A DNA stretch of 64,000 bases from CAVYXZ01 sp963772595 (GTDB lineage Bacteria > Chloroflexota > Anaerolineae > Aggregatilineales > Phototrophicaceae). The notes beneath the pieces were generated by a model, which saw nothing but the letters and a program-made list of their open reading frames with translations, did not search any database and was not told where the DNA came from. The DNA lies in NCBI GenBank assembly GCA_963772595.1, contig CAVYXZ010000005.1:235496-299495 (forward strand). Direction: 5' to 3'. Within the stretch, counting starts at the first letter, position 1; each line of letters starts with the position of its first letter. The translations under genes were made by a program, and so were the position numbers. Below are positions 34,863-43,511 of the stretch, in pieces.

Positions 34863-34906
34863 TGAGGAGTTCTTGCTTGCTCATTGTGCCGTGTATCGCC
34901 AGTCAG

Positions 34907-35350
34907 CTAAGCTTCAGGCTCCAGCACGACCACCGGAATCACGCGGTCGGTCTTTGTCTGGTAATCGTCGTAGGCAGGCCAGATGGCGGTCATAATCGGC
35001 CACAGGCGGGCTTTCTCCTCCGGGCTGGCAGTGTGCGCCCGCGCCGCGAAGGTCCTGCCGTAAATCTGCACCTCCACATTGGGATCCGCCACCAGATTGA
35101 GATACCAGGCCGGATGATACTTGTGGCCGCCGCGCGAGGCGACGATGATGTAGTGATCGCCATCCTCACCGTAGATCAAGGCGGTGCGCCGCAGTTTACC
35201 AGTCTTGCGTCCGCGCGTAGTCAGCAGCAGAGTTGGCACGCCGGGCCGCCATTCGTGGCCGTCCTCGCCATCGCTTTCGAGATAGTGGTGAATGTGTTCC
35301 GCGACCCATCCGGTCGGGCTATCGTAAACGACTTCGTCCTGAGCAGCCAT
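34907..35350 (-). CDS. Deazaflavin (F420)-dependent nitroreductase family protein
   Basis: 147 residues from the ATG at 35350, with GGAGG four bases upstream. The DDN/split-barrel pattern is clear: LLLTTRGRKTGKLRRTALIY, then DGDHYIIVASRGGHKYHPAW and YLNLVADPNVEVQIYG. These enzymes reduce quinones or nitro compounds with F420H2, or bind other flavins or lipids. No F420 synthesis gene is in the window. It is monocistronic. Confidence 0.85.
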   Translation of the reverse strand: MAAQDEVVYDSPTGWVAEHIHHYLESDGEDGHEWRPGVPTLLLTTRGRKTGKLRRTALIYGEDGDHYIIVASRGGHKYHPAWYLNLVADPNVEVQIYGRTFAARAHTASPEEKARLWPIMTAIWPAYDDYQTKTDRVIPVVVLEPEA

Positions 35351-35442
35351 GTGTCCTCCATCAGACTTTGCGGCAGTTACTTCCAGGGTAAGCAAAGTCG
35401 CGCGACGAATCTAGAGCCAGAACACCGCCGAATTATCCGCCT

Positions 35443-37035
35443 TCATGAAACCGGCAGCAGAAAGCCGAAACTGCTGCCCTTGCCGTAAGCGCTCTCGAAG
35501 CACATCCGACCGCCGTGCCGCTCGATGATGTTCTTGACCAGATGCAGACCCAGCCCGGTCCCCTGGACCGCTTTGACCTCCGGCGTCTTAACCCGGTAGA
35601 AGGGCTGAAAGAGGCGCTCCTGCTGGTCGGCGGGGATGCCGTAGCCAGTATCGCGCACCAGAAATTCGCAGTCGCTGCTCTTCTGGGCCAGCGAGACGCT
35701 GACGCTGCCGCCTTCGGGAGTGTACTTGATAGCGTTGCCGATGAGGTTGACGATGGCCTCGCGCAGTTGGGCCATGTCCCCCTGCACGATGATCAACTCA
35801 TCCGGCAGGTTGAGGCTGAATATCTGGCCGCGATGCGCCGCCGATTGCTGCTGCGCTTTGCAGACCTCGCGCACCAGATCGGTCAGGTTGACCGGGGCGT
35901 CAATCGTACCTTGCGCCAGTTCTTCGATACGCTGCAAGGAGAGGATGTCGCGGATGATCTTGTGAATCTGCTGCGCCGCATCGTAGACCATGTCGGCATA
36001 TTCTTTCTGCTGATCCGTCAGCGGACCCGATGCCAGCATGTCGATGCCGCCGAGGATCGACGTGAGCGGGCTGCCCAGGTCGTGCGCGGCGATACGGATC
36101 ATATCGGTCTTGAGCTGCTCCAGGCTCGAAATCTGCGCGTACAGGTCCTGGAGTTCGGCCAGATGCTGGCGCATTGTGTCGTGAAGCTGGGCGTTATCGA
36201 CCGCCCCGGCAATACGGGTGGTAATCAGTTGGATGAGTTCGAAGACCGATTCGGTGAAACGGGCCGGGTTATGTGTTTCCAGAAACTGCACGCCGATCAG
36301 CCGGTCGTGCGAGATCAGCGGGATCGTCATCTGGGCGCGAGTCTGCGGATTGTGGGCGATGTAATCCGGGTCTTTCAGCACGTCCAGCACCAGTTCGGGC
36401 TTCCGCTGCTCCAGACAGCGCTTGACAATGCCGCCCGGCGTGCGCGGATAGCTTTCGAGGAAGGCGGGCGGATAATGGCCGACAATCGTCCCCTTATAGA
36501 GCTTGCCCTCGCGCATCAACTCGATGACCCCGGCATCCGCCGCCGTCAGCCGCACCACCGCGTCGAGCGCCATCGATAGCACGTAGTCGATTTCAAGTTG
36601 CTGCGTCAGTTCGACGTCAATGCGGCGTAGGGTCGCCAGTTCGTTCAGGCGGCGTTGAAGCTCGGCATCGGCCTGCAAGCGCTCGCTGATGTCGCGGATC
36701 ACACCGACGATGTAGCTCAGTTGGCCGACTGAATTATGCAGCGGGGTAAGCAGCAGTTCCACCCAGATCTCGCTGCCATCATGCCGGATGAGCGGCAGTT
36801 CCAGCCGGACCTCATCTTCCAGATACTGGCCCAGGCGGTCAACAGCGACCTGAAAGCGGTCCCGCCCGGCAGGAGCAATAAAGTCTTCAAAGGACTGCTC
36901 GACCAGCGATTCGGCGCTGTGTCCCAGGAAATGCACGGCGGCACTGTTGGCATAAGTCAGCAGCCCTTGAGGGTCAAAGGTCACGATCAGGTCGCCCGCT
37001 GTATCCAGAATGCGGCGATAATTGTCCATCATCAC
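35443..37035 (-). CDS. PAS-GAF sensor histidine kinase
   Basis: A 530-residue soluble hybrid-input kinase. PAS spans about residues 1-125 (RRILDTAGDLIVTFDPQGLL, ending in the PAC motif YIVGVIRDISERLQAD). GAF spans about 140-290. The HisKA H-box (IRIAAHDLGSPLTSILG) follows, and the HATPase has GNAIKYTPEGGSV, VRDTGYGIP and GTGLGLHLVKNIIERHGG. There are no membrane segments, so it senses a cytosolic signal. No response regulator is adjacent. It reads away from the DnaA-box region, opposite to the second kinase. Confidence 0.9.
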   Translation of the reverse strand: MMMDNYRRILDTAGDLIVTFDPQGLLTYANSAAVHFLGHSAESLVEQSFEDFIAPAGRDRFQVAVDRLGQYLEDEVRLELPLIRHDGSEIWVELLLTPLHNSVGQLSYIVGVIRDISERLQADAELQRRLNELATLRRIDVELTQQLEIDYVLSMALDAVVRLTAADAGVIELMREGKLYKGTIVGHYPPAFLESYPRTPGGIVKRCLEQRKPELVLDVLKDPDYIAHNPQTRAQMTIPLISHDRLIGVQFLETHNPARFTESVFELIQLITTRIAGAVDNAQLHDTMRQHLAELQDLYAQISSLEQLKTDMIRIAAHDLGSPLTSILGGIDMLASGPLTDQQKEYADMVYDAAQQIHKIIRDILSLQRIEELAQGTIDAPVNLTDLVREVCKAQQQSAAHRGQIFSLNLPDELIIVQGDMAQLREAIVNLIGNAIKYTPEGGSVSVSLAQKSSDCEFLVRDTGYGIPADQQERLFQPFYRVKTPEVKAVQGTGLGLHLVKNIIERHGGRMCFESAYGKGSSFGFLLPVS

Positions 37036-37186
37036 ACAAGTGCGCGCTTCTACTTCAATGCGCTCAGCATACCATATTTGACTATCATACGCTTGGCGCT
37101 GTCATCTGAAGCATGAGACGCTAAGAAAATGAAAGACTGTTTCGGAAATTTCAGATCTTGTCTACAAGATTCTTGCAAAACTGCCG

Positions 37187-37192
37187 TATAAT
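37187..37192 (+). promoter_or_regulatory. -10 box for the small membrane protein gene
   Basis: A perfect TATAAT lies 38 bases before the ATG at 37230, within GCCGTATAATTACAG. No good -35 box is at 17 bases; TTGTCT lies 23 bases upstream. Confidence 0.45.
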
Positions 37193-37229
37193 TACAGAAA
37201 GGTGGACATAGGCCAGAGGGTATAGGGTC

Positions 37230-37340
37230 ATGATTACAGGTAACGATCATATCTGGCGCGGATTTCTCGTTCGCTGCATTCTGGCACTGCTGGTCATCTT
37301 CGTGTTGTCCCTGCCATTTTTGCAAAATCTGGCTGCCTGA
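37230..37340 (+). CDS. Small single-span membrane protein (36 residues)
   Basis: The product starts MITGNDHIWRGFLVR and then has one hydrophobic segment, CILALLVIFVLSLPFLQ, ending NLAA. A TATAAT box upstream, a GAGGG-like site before the ATG and a clear terminator 26 bases after the stop give it a complete transcription unit of about 200 bases. It is not recognised. It lies between a kinase gene and the DnaA-box region. A non-coding small RNA is the alternative reading. Confidence 0.5.
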   Translation: MITGNDHIWRGFLVRCILALLVIFVLSLPFLQNLAA

Positions 37341-37366
37341 GTTTCAAAACGCAGCTCATTCAAAAC

Positions 37367-37389
37367 GCGGGCACTGGCCCGCTTTTTTT
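37367..37389 (+). terminator. Rho-independent terminator after the small membrane protein
   Basis: Perfect arms GCGGGC (37367-37372) and GCCCGC (37377-37382) with loop ACTG are followed by seven T. Confidence 0.9.
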
Positions 37390-37394
37390 ATTTC

Positions 37395-37740
37395 CCAAGT
37401 ATCGCAAAAGTTATCGACAGTTTTCCCAAGTTGCCTGTTCAAAACTTATCCCTAACCTGTGCATAACTGTGTAAAACATTACCCAAATCTGTTCAAAACT
37501 CGGCTTTTGAACAGGCTGCCGGGGTGTATCTGTCGGTGTTGTGCATAAGTCCACCCCGTTTTCGACAAGGGGCTGTGCATAAGTTTTATCCAGCATATCC
37601 CAAATACAAACGTCTTTTTGGGTTAAGTTGCGTTATATCGGGGTGAGGTTGGGATATTTATCCCAGGTGGGAATCGTTTGGGATAAGTTTTCGACAGTTT
37701 GAACAGCCCCTACTACATACTGCTATTCTATTCTTTTATG
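37395..37740. other. DnaA-box cluster, candidate replication origin (oriC)
   Basis: A non-coding, AT-richer 345-base stretch. Four words match the DnaA box TTWTNCACA on the minus strand: TGTGCATAA at 37458, 37540 and 37574, and TGTGTAAAA at 37468. Three TTWTCGACA near-boxes lie on the plus strand at 37411, 37559 and 37688. There are also repeats of CTTATCCC/GGGATAAG and an inverted repeat CTGTTCAAAA/TTTTGAACAG (37490-37514). The density is far above chance and matches bacterial oriC style. dnaA, dnaN and other origin-linked genes are absent from the window, so a DnaA-titrating site is the alternative. Confidence 0.6.
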
Positions 37741-37798
37741 AATACTTCCCCCATTCCTTTACGTTAAAACTCTACTGTTGGCGTAAGCCAGCCCGTGC

Positions 37799-37804
37799 TA
37801 CACT
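37799..37804 (+). promoter_or_regulatory. -10-like TACACT before the GAF sensor kinase
   Basis: TACACT lies 25 bases before the ATG at 37829, with TTGGCG 15 bases upstream as a weak -35. The spacer is shorter than ideal. Confidence 0.3.
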
Positions 37805-37828
37805 TGGATGGGATAGAAGGGTAGGACT

Positions 37829-39079
37829 ATGGGTGTCGAAGAACTTCAACACAAAGTCGCCATTCTGACCCGCCTCGCGGAAATCAGCACCGTGCTCAAT
37901 TCCACCCTGGAACAAGACGTCCTGCTCGAACAGATCATGGATGCTGCCGCTGAGATCACCGGCAGCGAAGCCGCTTCGGTTCTGCTGTGGGATGTCAACC
38001 AGCGGGATTTACGCATCGCCGCGACCACGACCAGCAGTGCCGATCTCGATTTGATCGGCCAGCCCGTGCCGCTGGAAAGCATTGCTGGAACGGTCATGCA
38101 GACTCAGCACCCGGTTCACGTGGCAGATGCGGTAAAGGACCCGCGTCATTATCGTCAGCTCGATGCGGACAGCGGCTTCATTACCCGATCAATTTTGGGG
38201 GTGCCCCTGGCGGTCAAGAACCGCGTGATCGGTGTACTGGAAGTTTTGAACAAGCGCCAGCTTCCCTGGACCGACGACGACGAAACCTACCTTTCAACCC
38301 TGGCCGATCAGGCCGCCGTAGCGATTGAGGTGGCTCAGTTGGTGACGGCTTTGCAGCAGGCCAACCGTGAACTGAGCGAACTGGACAATCTCAAGAGCGA
38401 CTTCATCGCCATCGCCTCGCACGAACTGCGCACACCGCTCAGCGTGATCCTGGGCTACGCCAGCTTTCTCAAGCAGACCTCCGACGGCGAGGTCAGCGAG
38501 CACGCTACCAAAGTGATGAACAGCGCCCTGCAACTGCGCCGGATCATCGAGGATATGACCAGCCTGGGCTACCTCAAAGAAGGGACAGAGGACCTGGTCC
38601 CGGAGCGTGTGACCCTGCGCGAGGTCGTTTACGACGCGCTGGAGGAAATTCAGGCGCTCTATGATGCCAAAGGTCACCAGGTCACGGTACAGGGGCCGCT
38701 GGATGCGGTCGTGTTTGTCGATACGGTGCGCATCGGCAAGGCGTTGATGAACGTGCTCAATAACGCGGTGCGTTTTACGCCAGATGGTGGCTGCATTACC
38801 GTCCAGACCGAAGTCCGCGATCAAACCGAAGCCTGGGTCACGGTGATTGACGATGGCATCGGCCTGACCGAAGATCAACTGGCGCTGATCTTCGACGAGT
38901 TCTATCAGGTCGAGGACTATATGACCCGCCAGCACGGTGGTCTGGGGATCGGCCTGAGCATTGCCAGAGCGCTGGTGATGGCGCATGGGGGACGCATCTG
39001 GGCCAGCAGCGAGGGCCTGGGCAAGGGGGCGTCGTTCACGATGACCCTGCCGCTGGCACCGGCCTCAGAAGCAGATTAA
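37829..39079 (+). CDS. GAF-domain sensor histidine kinase
   Basis: A 416-residue soluble kinase. GAF covers about residues 20-165 (TGSEAASVLLWDVNQRDLRI, SILGVPLAVKNRVIGVLEVL). The H-box DFIAIASHELRTPLSVILGY is near 195. The HATPase has NVLNNAVRFTPDGG, VIDDGIGLTEDQLALIFDEF and GGLGIGLSIARALVMAHGG. AGGAC sits just before the ATG. It is divergent from the PAS-GAF kinase, across the DnaA-box region, and has no adjacent response regulator. Confidence 0.92.
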   Translation: MGVEELQHKVAILTRLAEISTVLNSTLEQDVLLEQIMDAAAEITGSEAASVLLWDVNQRDLRIAATTTSSADLDLIGQPVPLESIAGTVMQTQHPVHVADAVKDPRHYRQLDADSGFITRSILGVPLAVKNRVIGVLEVLNKRQLPWTDDDETYLSTLADQAAVAIEVAQLVTALQQANRELSELDNLKSDFIAIASHELRTPLSVILGYASFLKQTSDGEVSEHATKVMNSALQLRRIIEDMTSLGYLKEGTEDLVPERVTLREVVYDALEEIQALYDAKGHQVTVQGPLDAVVFVDTVRIGKALMNVLNNAVRFTPDGGCITVQTEVRDQTEAWVTVIDDGIGLTEDQLALIFDEFYQVEDYMTRQHGGLGIGLSIARALVMAHGGRIWASSEGLGKGASFTMTLPLAPASEAD

Positions 39080-39108
39080 ACTCTACTGCATTAAAAAGGG
39101 AGCGATTG

Positions 39109-39792
39109 ATGAGCATCACATTTACCTGGCTGAGCCATTCTGGCTTTGTGTTTGACCTCGATGGACGCAAATTCGCCGTCGATCCATTCTTCAGTGGCAA
39201 TCCGCTGGCTGTGTCCTCACCCGAAGACGTGGAGGCTGAGATCATTTTCCTCAGCCATGCCCATGGCGATCACTCTGCCGATACCATCGCCATCGCCAAA
39301 CGGACCGGGGCGATGGTGGTCTCGAATTATGAGATCGCCACCTGGGCGGCTGAGCATGACGTCAAATCGCACGGGATGAACACGGGCGGCGGCCACGATT
39401 TCGACTTCGTTCATGCGACTCAGACCATTGCCTTTCACAGTTCGTCCTTCCCCGATGGACGCTATGGCGGCGATCCTAACGGCTTTATCTTCCGCACGCG
39501 CAGCAACGAGCGCATTTATTTCGCCGGGGATACCGCACTGTTCTCCGATATGAGCCTGATCGGCGAAGTGGGGATCGACGTGGCCTTCCTGCCGATTGGC
39601 GATAACTTCACGATGGGGCCGGAGGATTCGCTGCGGGCGATCAAGCTCATTAAGCCGCGCTATGTGGTGCCGATGCACTACAATACCTGGCCGGTGCTGA
39701 TGGTCGATGTCGCGGGCTGGGCCAACCGCGTCAGCAGCGAGACCGACGCGCAGCCGATTGTGCTGGATCCGGGCGGTTCGTACACACTGTAG
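39109..39792 (+). CDS. UlaG-like metal-dependent hydrolase (UPF0173, MBL fold)
   Basis: 227 residues; the ATG at 39109 follows GGGAG by six bases. The metallo-beta-lactamase pattern is seen: TWLSHSGFVFDLDGRKFAVD, the metal motif LSHAHGDHSADTI, then IYFAGDTALFSDM and YVVPMHYNTWP with a late His. UPF0173 proteins are close relatives of UlaG lactonase, but most have no known substrate. It lies 30 bases after the kinase on the same strand. Confidence 0.85.
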   Translation: MSITFTWLSHSGFVFDLDGRKFAVDPFFSGNPLAVSSPEDVEAEIIFLSHAHGDHSADTIAIAKRTGAMVVSNYEIATWAAEHDVKSHGMNTGGGHDFDFVHATQTIAFHSSSFPDGRYGGDPNGFIFRTRSNERIYFAGDTALFSDMSLIGEVGIDVAFLPIGDNFTMGPEDSLRAIKLIKPRYVVPMHYNTWPVLMVDVAGWANRVSSETDAQPIVLDPGGSYTL

Positions 39793-39844
39793 GCGTGCAA
39801 GCTGTCGCAGCGCCTGAGGCAGCACCACCGCAGGGAGGCAGAGC

Positions 39845-40408
39845 ATGATATTGGGCAAAGCCGCGTTTATCCTCGCCATCATCATGCAAATTGTGATCCG
39901 CTATCCCTACCGGAACAGCGTGCAGGCGAGAGCGTCGGATCGCGAGGAGCAGGTCGTGTTGCTGCTGCTGACGCTGGGCGGCTTGCTGCTCCCCTTGATT
40001 TATATCTTTACGCCCTGGCTGGCTTTTGCTGATTATGCCGCGCCGGGCTGGATCGTCGTCCTCGGTATCGTCGTGATGGCGATAGGCCTGTATCTTTTCT
40101 GGCGTGCTCATGCGGACCTGGGCCACAACTGGTCTGGCACACTGGAAATCCACGAGGAACATCATCTGATTACCGAAGGTATCTATCGCTATGTGCGGCA
40201 CCCGATGTACAGCGCCTCCTGGCTGATGTACGGCGCACAGATTCTGCTGCTCTCCAACTGGATCGCGGGATTTGGTGGGATTATTGGCTTTGCCGTGCTG
40301 TATTTTCTGCGCGTGCCCAAAGAAGAGCAGATGATGCTGGCGCAGTTCGGCGAGGCGTACCGCCAGTACATGGCGCAGACCGGTCGCGTACTCCCGAAGC
40401 GGGGTTAA
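39845..40408 (+). CDS. Isoprenylcysteine methyltransferase-like membrane protein
   Basis: A 187-residue membrane protein of the ICMT/PEMT superfamily with about four hydrophobic segments. The SAM-binding C-terminal part has LITEGIYRYVRHPMYSASW and then PKEEQMMLAQFGEAYRQYM, the two best conserved motifs. In bacteria these enzymes methylate unknown lipids or cysteines. It is 52 bases after the UlaG-like gene, probably co-transcribed. Confidence 0.85.
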   Translation: MILGKAAFILAIIMQIVIRYPYRNSVQARASDREEQVVLLLLTLGGLLLPLIYIFTPWLAFADYAAPGWIVVLGIVVMAIGLYLFWRAHADLGHNWSGTLEIHEEHHLITEGIYRYVRHPMYSASWLMYGAQILLLSNWIAGFGGIIGFAVLYFLRVPKEEQMMLAQFGEAYRQYMAQTGRVLPKRG

Positions 40409-40439
40409 GTCGCATCTGATAAGTACAGTGAAATAGCTG

Positions 40440-40560
40440 AGGGCTTCGCCCCAGACCCTCACCAGGAGATTATATCTCCTGGACCTCTAGTTTTTCGTAG
40501 ACTCAGCGATTGGGGTGCAGGGGATGGTTCCCCTGCCGGGGTATGGGGCAGCGCTCCATT
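40440..40560. repeat. Two dispersed repeats in the 40409-40573 gap
   Basis: The first is the palindrome CCAGGAGAT...ATCTCCTGG within GAGGGCTTCGCCCC and GACCTCTAG (inverted relative at 34762). The second, GGGGTGCAGGGG...GGGGTATGGGGCAGCGC at 40512-40557, copies the 12100 repeat. No gene is seen. Confidence 0.6.
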
Positions 40561-40573
40561 CTTTTCAGCGGGC

Positions 40574-40668
40574 CTTAGCCCAACACCTGCGCGTAGGTGT
40601 CCAGGGTCTGCTGGGCGGTTTTGCGCCAGCTAAAATTGGTGATGCGCGCCAGCCCGACGTCGATTTGA
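40574..40668 (-). pseudogene. Detached 3' end of a GT4 glycosyltransferase gene
   Basis: It reads TQIDVGLARITNFSWRKTAQ and QTLDTYAQVLG, then stop at 40574. The intact GT4 gene at 41925-43065 ends TQINAGLARVTAFSWRKTAQ, QTLDVYAQVSTG. Nucleotide identity is about 80%, with no stop codon, so the copy diverged while coding. The upstream part is absent; accessory DNA begins at about 40669. Confidence 0.75.
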
Positions 40669-40700
40669 GTAGCATTAACTTTCGACGCAGCTAGTGCTCG

Positions 40701-41908
40701 TTAATCGTCTCCCAATAGATCATTGGTCATGATCTTTGAATCGAATAGGCGTGATTCGAATTCAATGTTGATAGCGAAAACGCCACTTCTCATGAATTTG
40801 CCACCTTCTTGATAATATACTTCTACAAAGTGACTATCTGGATCAACTAACCAATATTCTCTTACTCCGTATTTTTCATACAGATCAAATTTATATTCCC
40901 GGTCCGCTAGCTGTGTTTTTTGTGAAAGCACCTCCACGACGAGGTCAGGCGGGCCAAACCATTTGTCTTCATCTGTCAATACACATCGACCTGCCACACC
41001 ACTACTCCAGAACACATCAGGGGAAGCAATTGAATTCTCAGCAAGGTATAGTTCTACAGGACTCTGTGCAATTGATGCAGTTACAAGTAATCCTGTTGAT
41101 GGCCGAAGGTTTTGAATGACATTCGCAGCGCGTTGCCTGGCAATTTCGTGTTTGGAATAGATAGGGCCTTCATATATGTACCCTAGTCCAACAAGTGATC
41201 TAACGATTTCATCTCCATCAATAGGAAAAAAGTTATCATTCTTTATATATCTGATTTCATTCTTTGGAGAAATAAGTGCAAATAGAAAGGGGGGGCCGAC
41301 CTCGAAGGTTATTTCAGATGCAAACCGAATCACGAAGTCTCCAAAGCGGACTAAATCAATGTGTCTTTGCAGGTTATAGGGTACGTCTTCGCCTCTTCCA
41401 CTCTCACGAATTAGCATTTGTACCACGTTCCAAACAAGATCATTCCGCCCGTTGTAGAGCATAAAACCATCTGCCACATTTGCGAGAATGTCTTGAAACT
41501 CATATCGTTGAGATCCAGTACTTGGTGGTCTTTGTACTCCCCAGAAAATATGATATAGCTTCGGTCTGCCCTTCTCATCAAATCCGCCTACGTGATAGCC
41601 AACATCATCGCTCTGCATATCTCGGGGTCTGAACTCTTGAAGAAGGTATTGGTTGACTAGCTCAGCAGATCTTCAACCGAGTGCGTATTAGGTGCAATGT
41701 TTTGCTCCTCAAGAAATCGACCAATTCTGTTGCCATTTCGTGCGCCCCAGGTTGTTACGCAACCTACTCCAGGATATCTATACAGCTTTCTTTCAGTTGT
41801 GTATCGCGGAGGAAGATCACTTTGAGAGGAAATTTGGGTGACAGCACTATCTACCCCCATGATAATCAGATTTGAATCCGTACTTACAGCAGAAAATACG
41901 ACAGTCAT
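40701..41908 (-). CDS. Ntn-hydrolase-like domain fused to Uma2 nuclease domain, one frameshift
   Basis: The N-terminal part (about residues 1-245) reads LIIMGVDSAVTQI, RKLYRYPGVGCVTTWG, NRIGRFLEEQN, GYHVGGFDEKGRPKLYHIFW and PFLFALISPKNEIR, the style of proteasome-like Ntn-hydrolase proteins. The C-terminal part, about 150 residues, is a Uma2 (DUF820) PD-(D/E)xK-type domain: GPPDLVVEVLSQKTQLADRE, YKFDLYEKYGVREYWLVDPD. A one-base deletion near 41651 splits the first 80 codons from the rest. AT-richer composition than the neighbours suggests acquisition. The join between the two domains is in frame. Family calls rest on motif style only. Confidence 0.5.
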
Positions 41909-41924
41909 CGCTCAAGTCTCTCAA

Positions 41925-43065
41925 TCAACCAGTTGATACCTGCGCGTAGACATCCAGCGTCTGCTGGGCGGTTTTACGCCAGCTAAAGGCCGTGACTCGC
42001 GCCAGCCCGGCGTTGATCTGCGTCTGGCGCAGCGGCTCCTGTTCCAGCAGGGCGATGATCGCCCCGGCCATCGTGCGCGCATTGCCCGGCTCGACCAGGA
42101 AGGCTCCATCGGCGGCGATTTCAGGGAAGCAGGAGACCTCGTTGGCGACGACCGGCGTGCCGCAGGCCATCGCCTCCAGCAGCGGCAGGCCGAAGCCTTC
42201 GTAGAGGCTGGGCCAGACGAAGACCCGCGCCAGCCGGTACAGGGAGGCCTTCTCTTCCTCCGGCACGAAGCCGATCCACTGCATATTCTCCGCGATGCCG
42301 AGTTCCGCCGCATACTGGCGCAGGTCCGGGAACATGGGCGTGCCCCACTGCGCTGGTTCGCGGCCCGCGATCACCAGCGGCACCTCCTGGCCCTCGGCTT
42401 CCATCACGTAGGTGTAGGCCAGCAGCAGTTGATTGACGTTTTTGCGCAGGTCGAAGCCGCCCAGGTAGAGGATGAAGTCCTCCGGCAGATCGTATTTCTC
42501 GCGCACGGCGGGGTCCTGCTCGGCCCCCATGCGCGGATGGAAGGCTGGATCGGTCGCCAGGTAGGTGACGGTGATGTGCTCGTCGGGGATTTCCAGATAG
42601 TCGATGATGTCGAGCTTCGAGGCATGGCTGAGCGTCAGCAGATGGGATGAGCCGCGCACGCTGGCGCTGACCAGGGCGGTGTAGAGGCGTGCCTTCGTGC
42701 CGCTGGCATAATCCGGGATCGCCAGCGGAATCACATCCAGCAGCGAGGTCACCAGCGGGGCGGGCGAGCGCAGCGGCGGCCCCCAGTAGGGCACGTGGGC
42801 GATGTCCGCGCCCACCTGGGCCACTTTTTGCGGATAGGTCCGCTGTTCGAACCAGACTTTGCCGAGATTGCCGCCGGGGCCGGTCGTCGTCACGGCTTCG
42901 ACGCCAGCGGGGAGGTCATCAGGGAGGCTGCGTTGGGGCGGCAGGATCAGCAATCATCTCCAGATCCGGCGCGATGCGACGAAGGTTCGCCAGCAGATGA
43001 TGCAGATATTGGCCGCTGCCGGTGTTTGATTGGCCCCAGAACCAGCCGTTAAAGGCAACCCGCAT
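41925..43065 (-). CDS. Glycosyltransferase family 4, one frameshift
   Basis: A GT-B enzyme of about 379 residues. The start MRVAFNGWFWGQSNTGSGQY at 43065 is in a different frame from the rest, with one extra base near 42953 (ATGATTGCTGATC). Then follow GGNLGKVWFEQRTYP, SHASKLDIIDYLEIPDEHIT, YLGGFDLRKNVNQLL, and the donor site YEGFGLPLLEAMACGTPVVA with PEIAADGAFLVEPGN. It transfers a sugar from a nucleotide donor to a glycan, probably at the cell envelope. It ends three bases after the Fur-family gene's stop region begins and reads in the same direction. Confidence 0.85.
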
Positions 43066-43068
43066 GGG

Positions 43069-43485
43069 CTAGACCTTGCAGTTGCTGCACAGGCCGTAGA
43101 ACTCCAGCAGATGGCCGGTCAGTTCCACGTCGAACTTTTCTTCCAGTTCATGCTCCAGCGCGTCCAGGTTGCAGGCTTCGAACTCGATCACCTTATCGCA
43201 GTTGGTGCAGATGATGTGGTGATGGTGGCCGTCGGGCATCAGCACATAGGTGGGGGTGCTGCTGTCGTTGATGTAGGTGGGCCGGATAATCGACAGATGC
43301 GTGAACAAATCCAGTGCCCGGAAGACACTGGCCCGCCCGATTTCCGGTGCGACCTGCTCGACCGCCTCCAATACATCAGCCGAGGTCATGTGACCCTCCT
43401 GGGTCTCCAGGACTTGCAGCACGGTGAGGCGCGCATTGGTGAGTTTGTAACCGGCGTCGCGCAGGCGTTGAGATCGCGTTTTCAT
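43069..43485 (-). CDS. Fur-family repressor, probably Zur
   Basis: A 138-residue metalloregulator. The winged helix covers about residues 1-80 (LRDAGYKLTNARLTVLQVLE, IGRASVFRALDLFTHLSII). The metal part has PDGHHHHIICTNCDKVIEFE and ends LLEFYGLCSNCKV, giving CxxC pairs for a structural zinc and the HHHH regulatory site. Divergence from a ZnuA-like gene and the palindromic operator between them support a zinc-uptake repressor. Iron or manganese cannot be excluded by sequence alone. Confidence 0.88.
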   Translation of the reverse strand: MKTRSQRLRDAGYKLTNARLTVLQVLETQEGHMTSADVLEAVEQVAPEIGRASVFRALDLFTHLSIIRPTYINDSSTPTYVLMPDGHHHHIICTNCDKVIEFEACNLDALEHELEEKFDVELTGHLLEFYGLCSNCKV

Positions 43486-43511
43486 AAAACTTCCTTGACT
43501 TCTGCCGCCTC

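Noticed and set aside
37395..37740. Plasmid iterons
   Set aside because: No rep, par or mobilisation gene is nearby, words are short and match the DnaA box, and neighbours are chromosomal.
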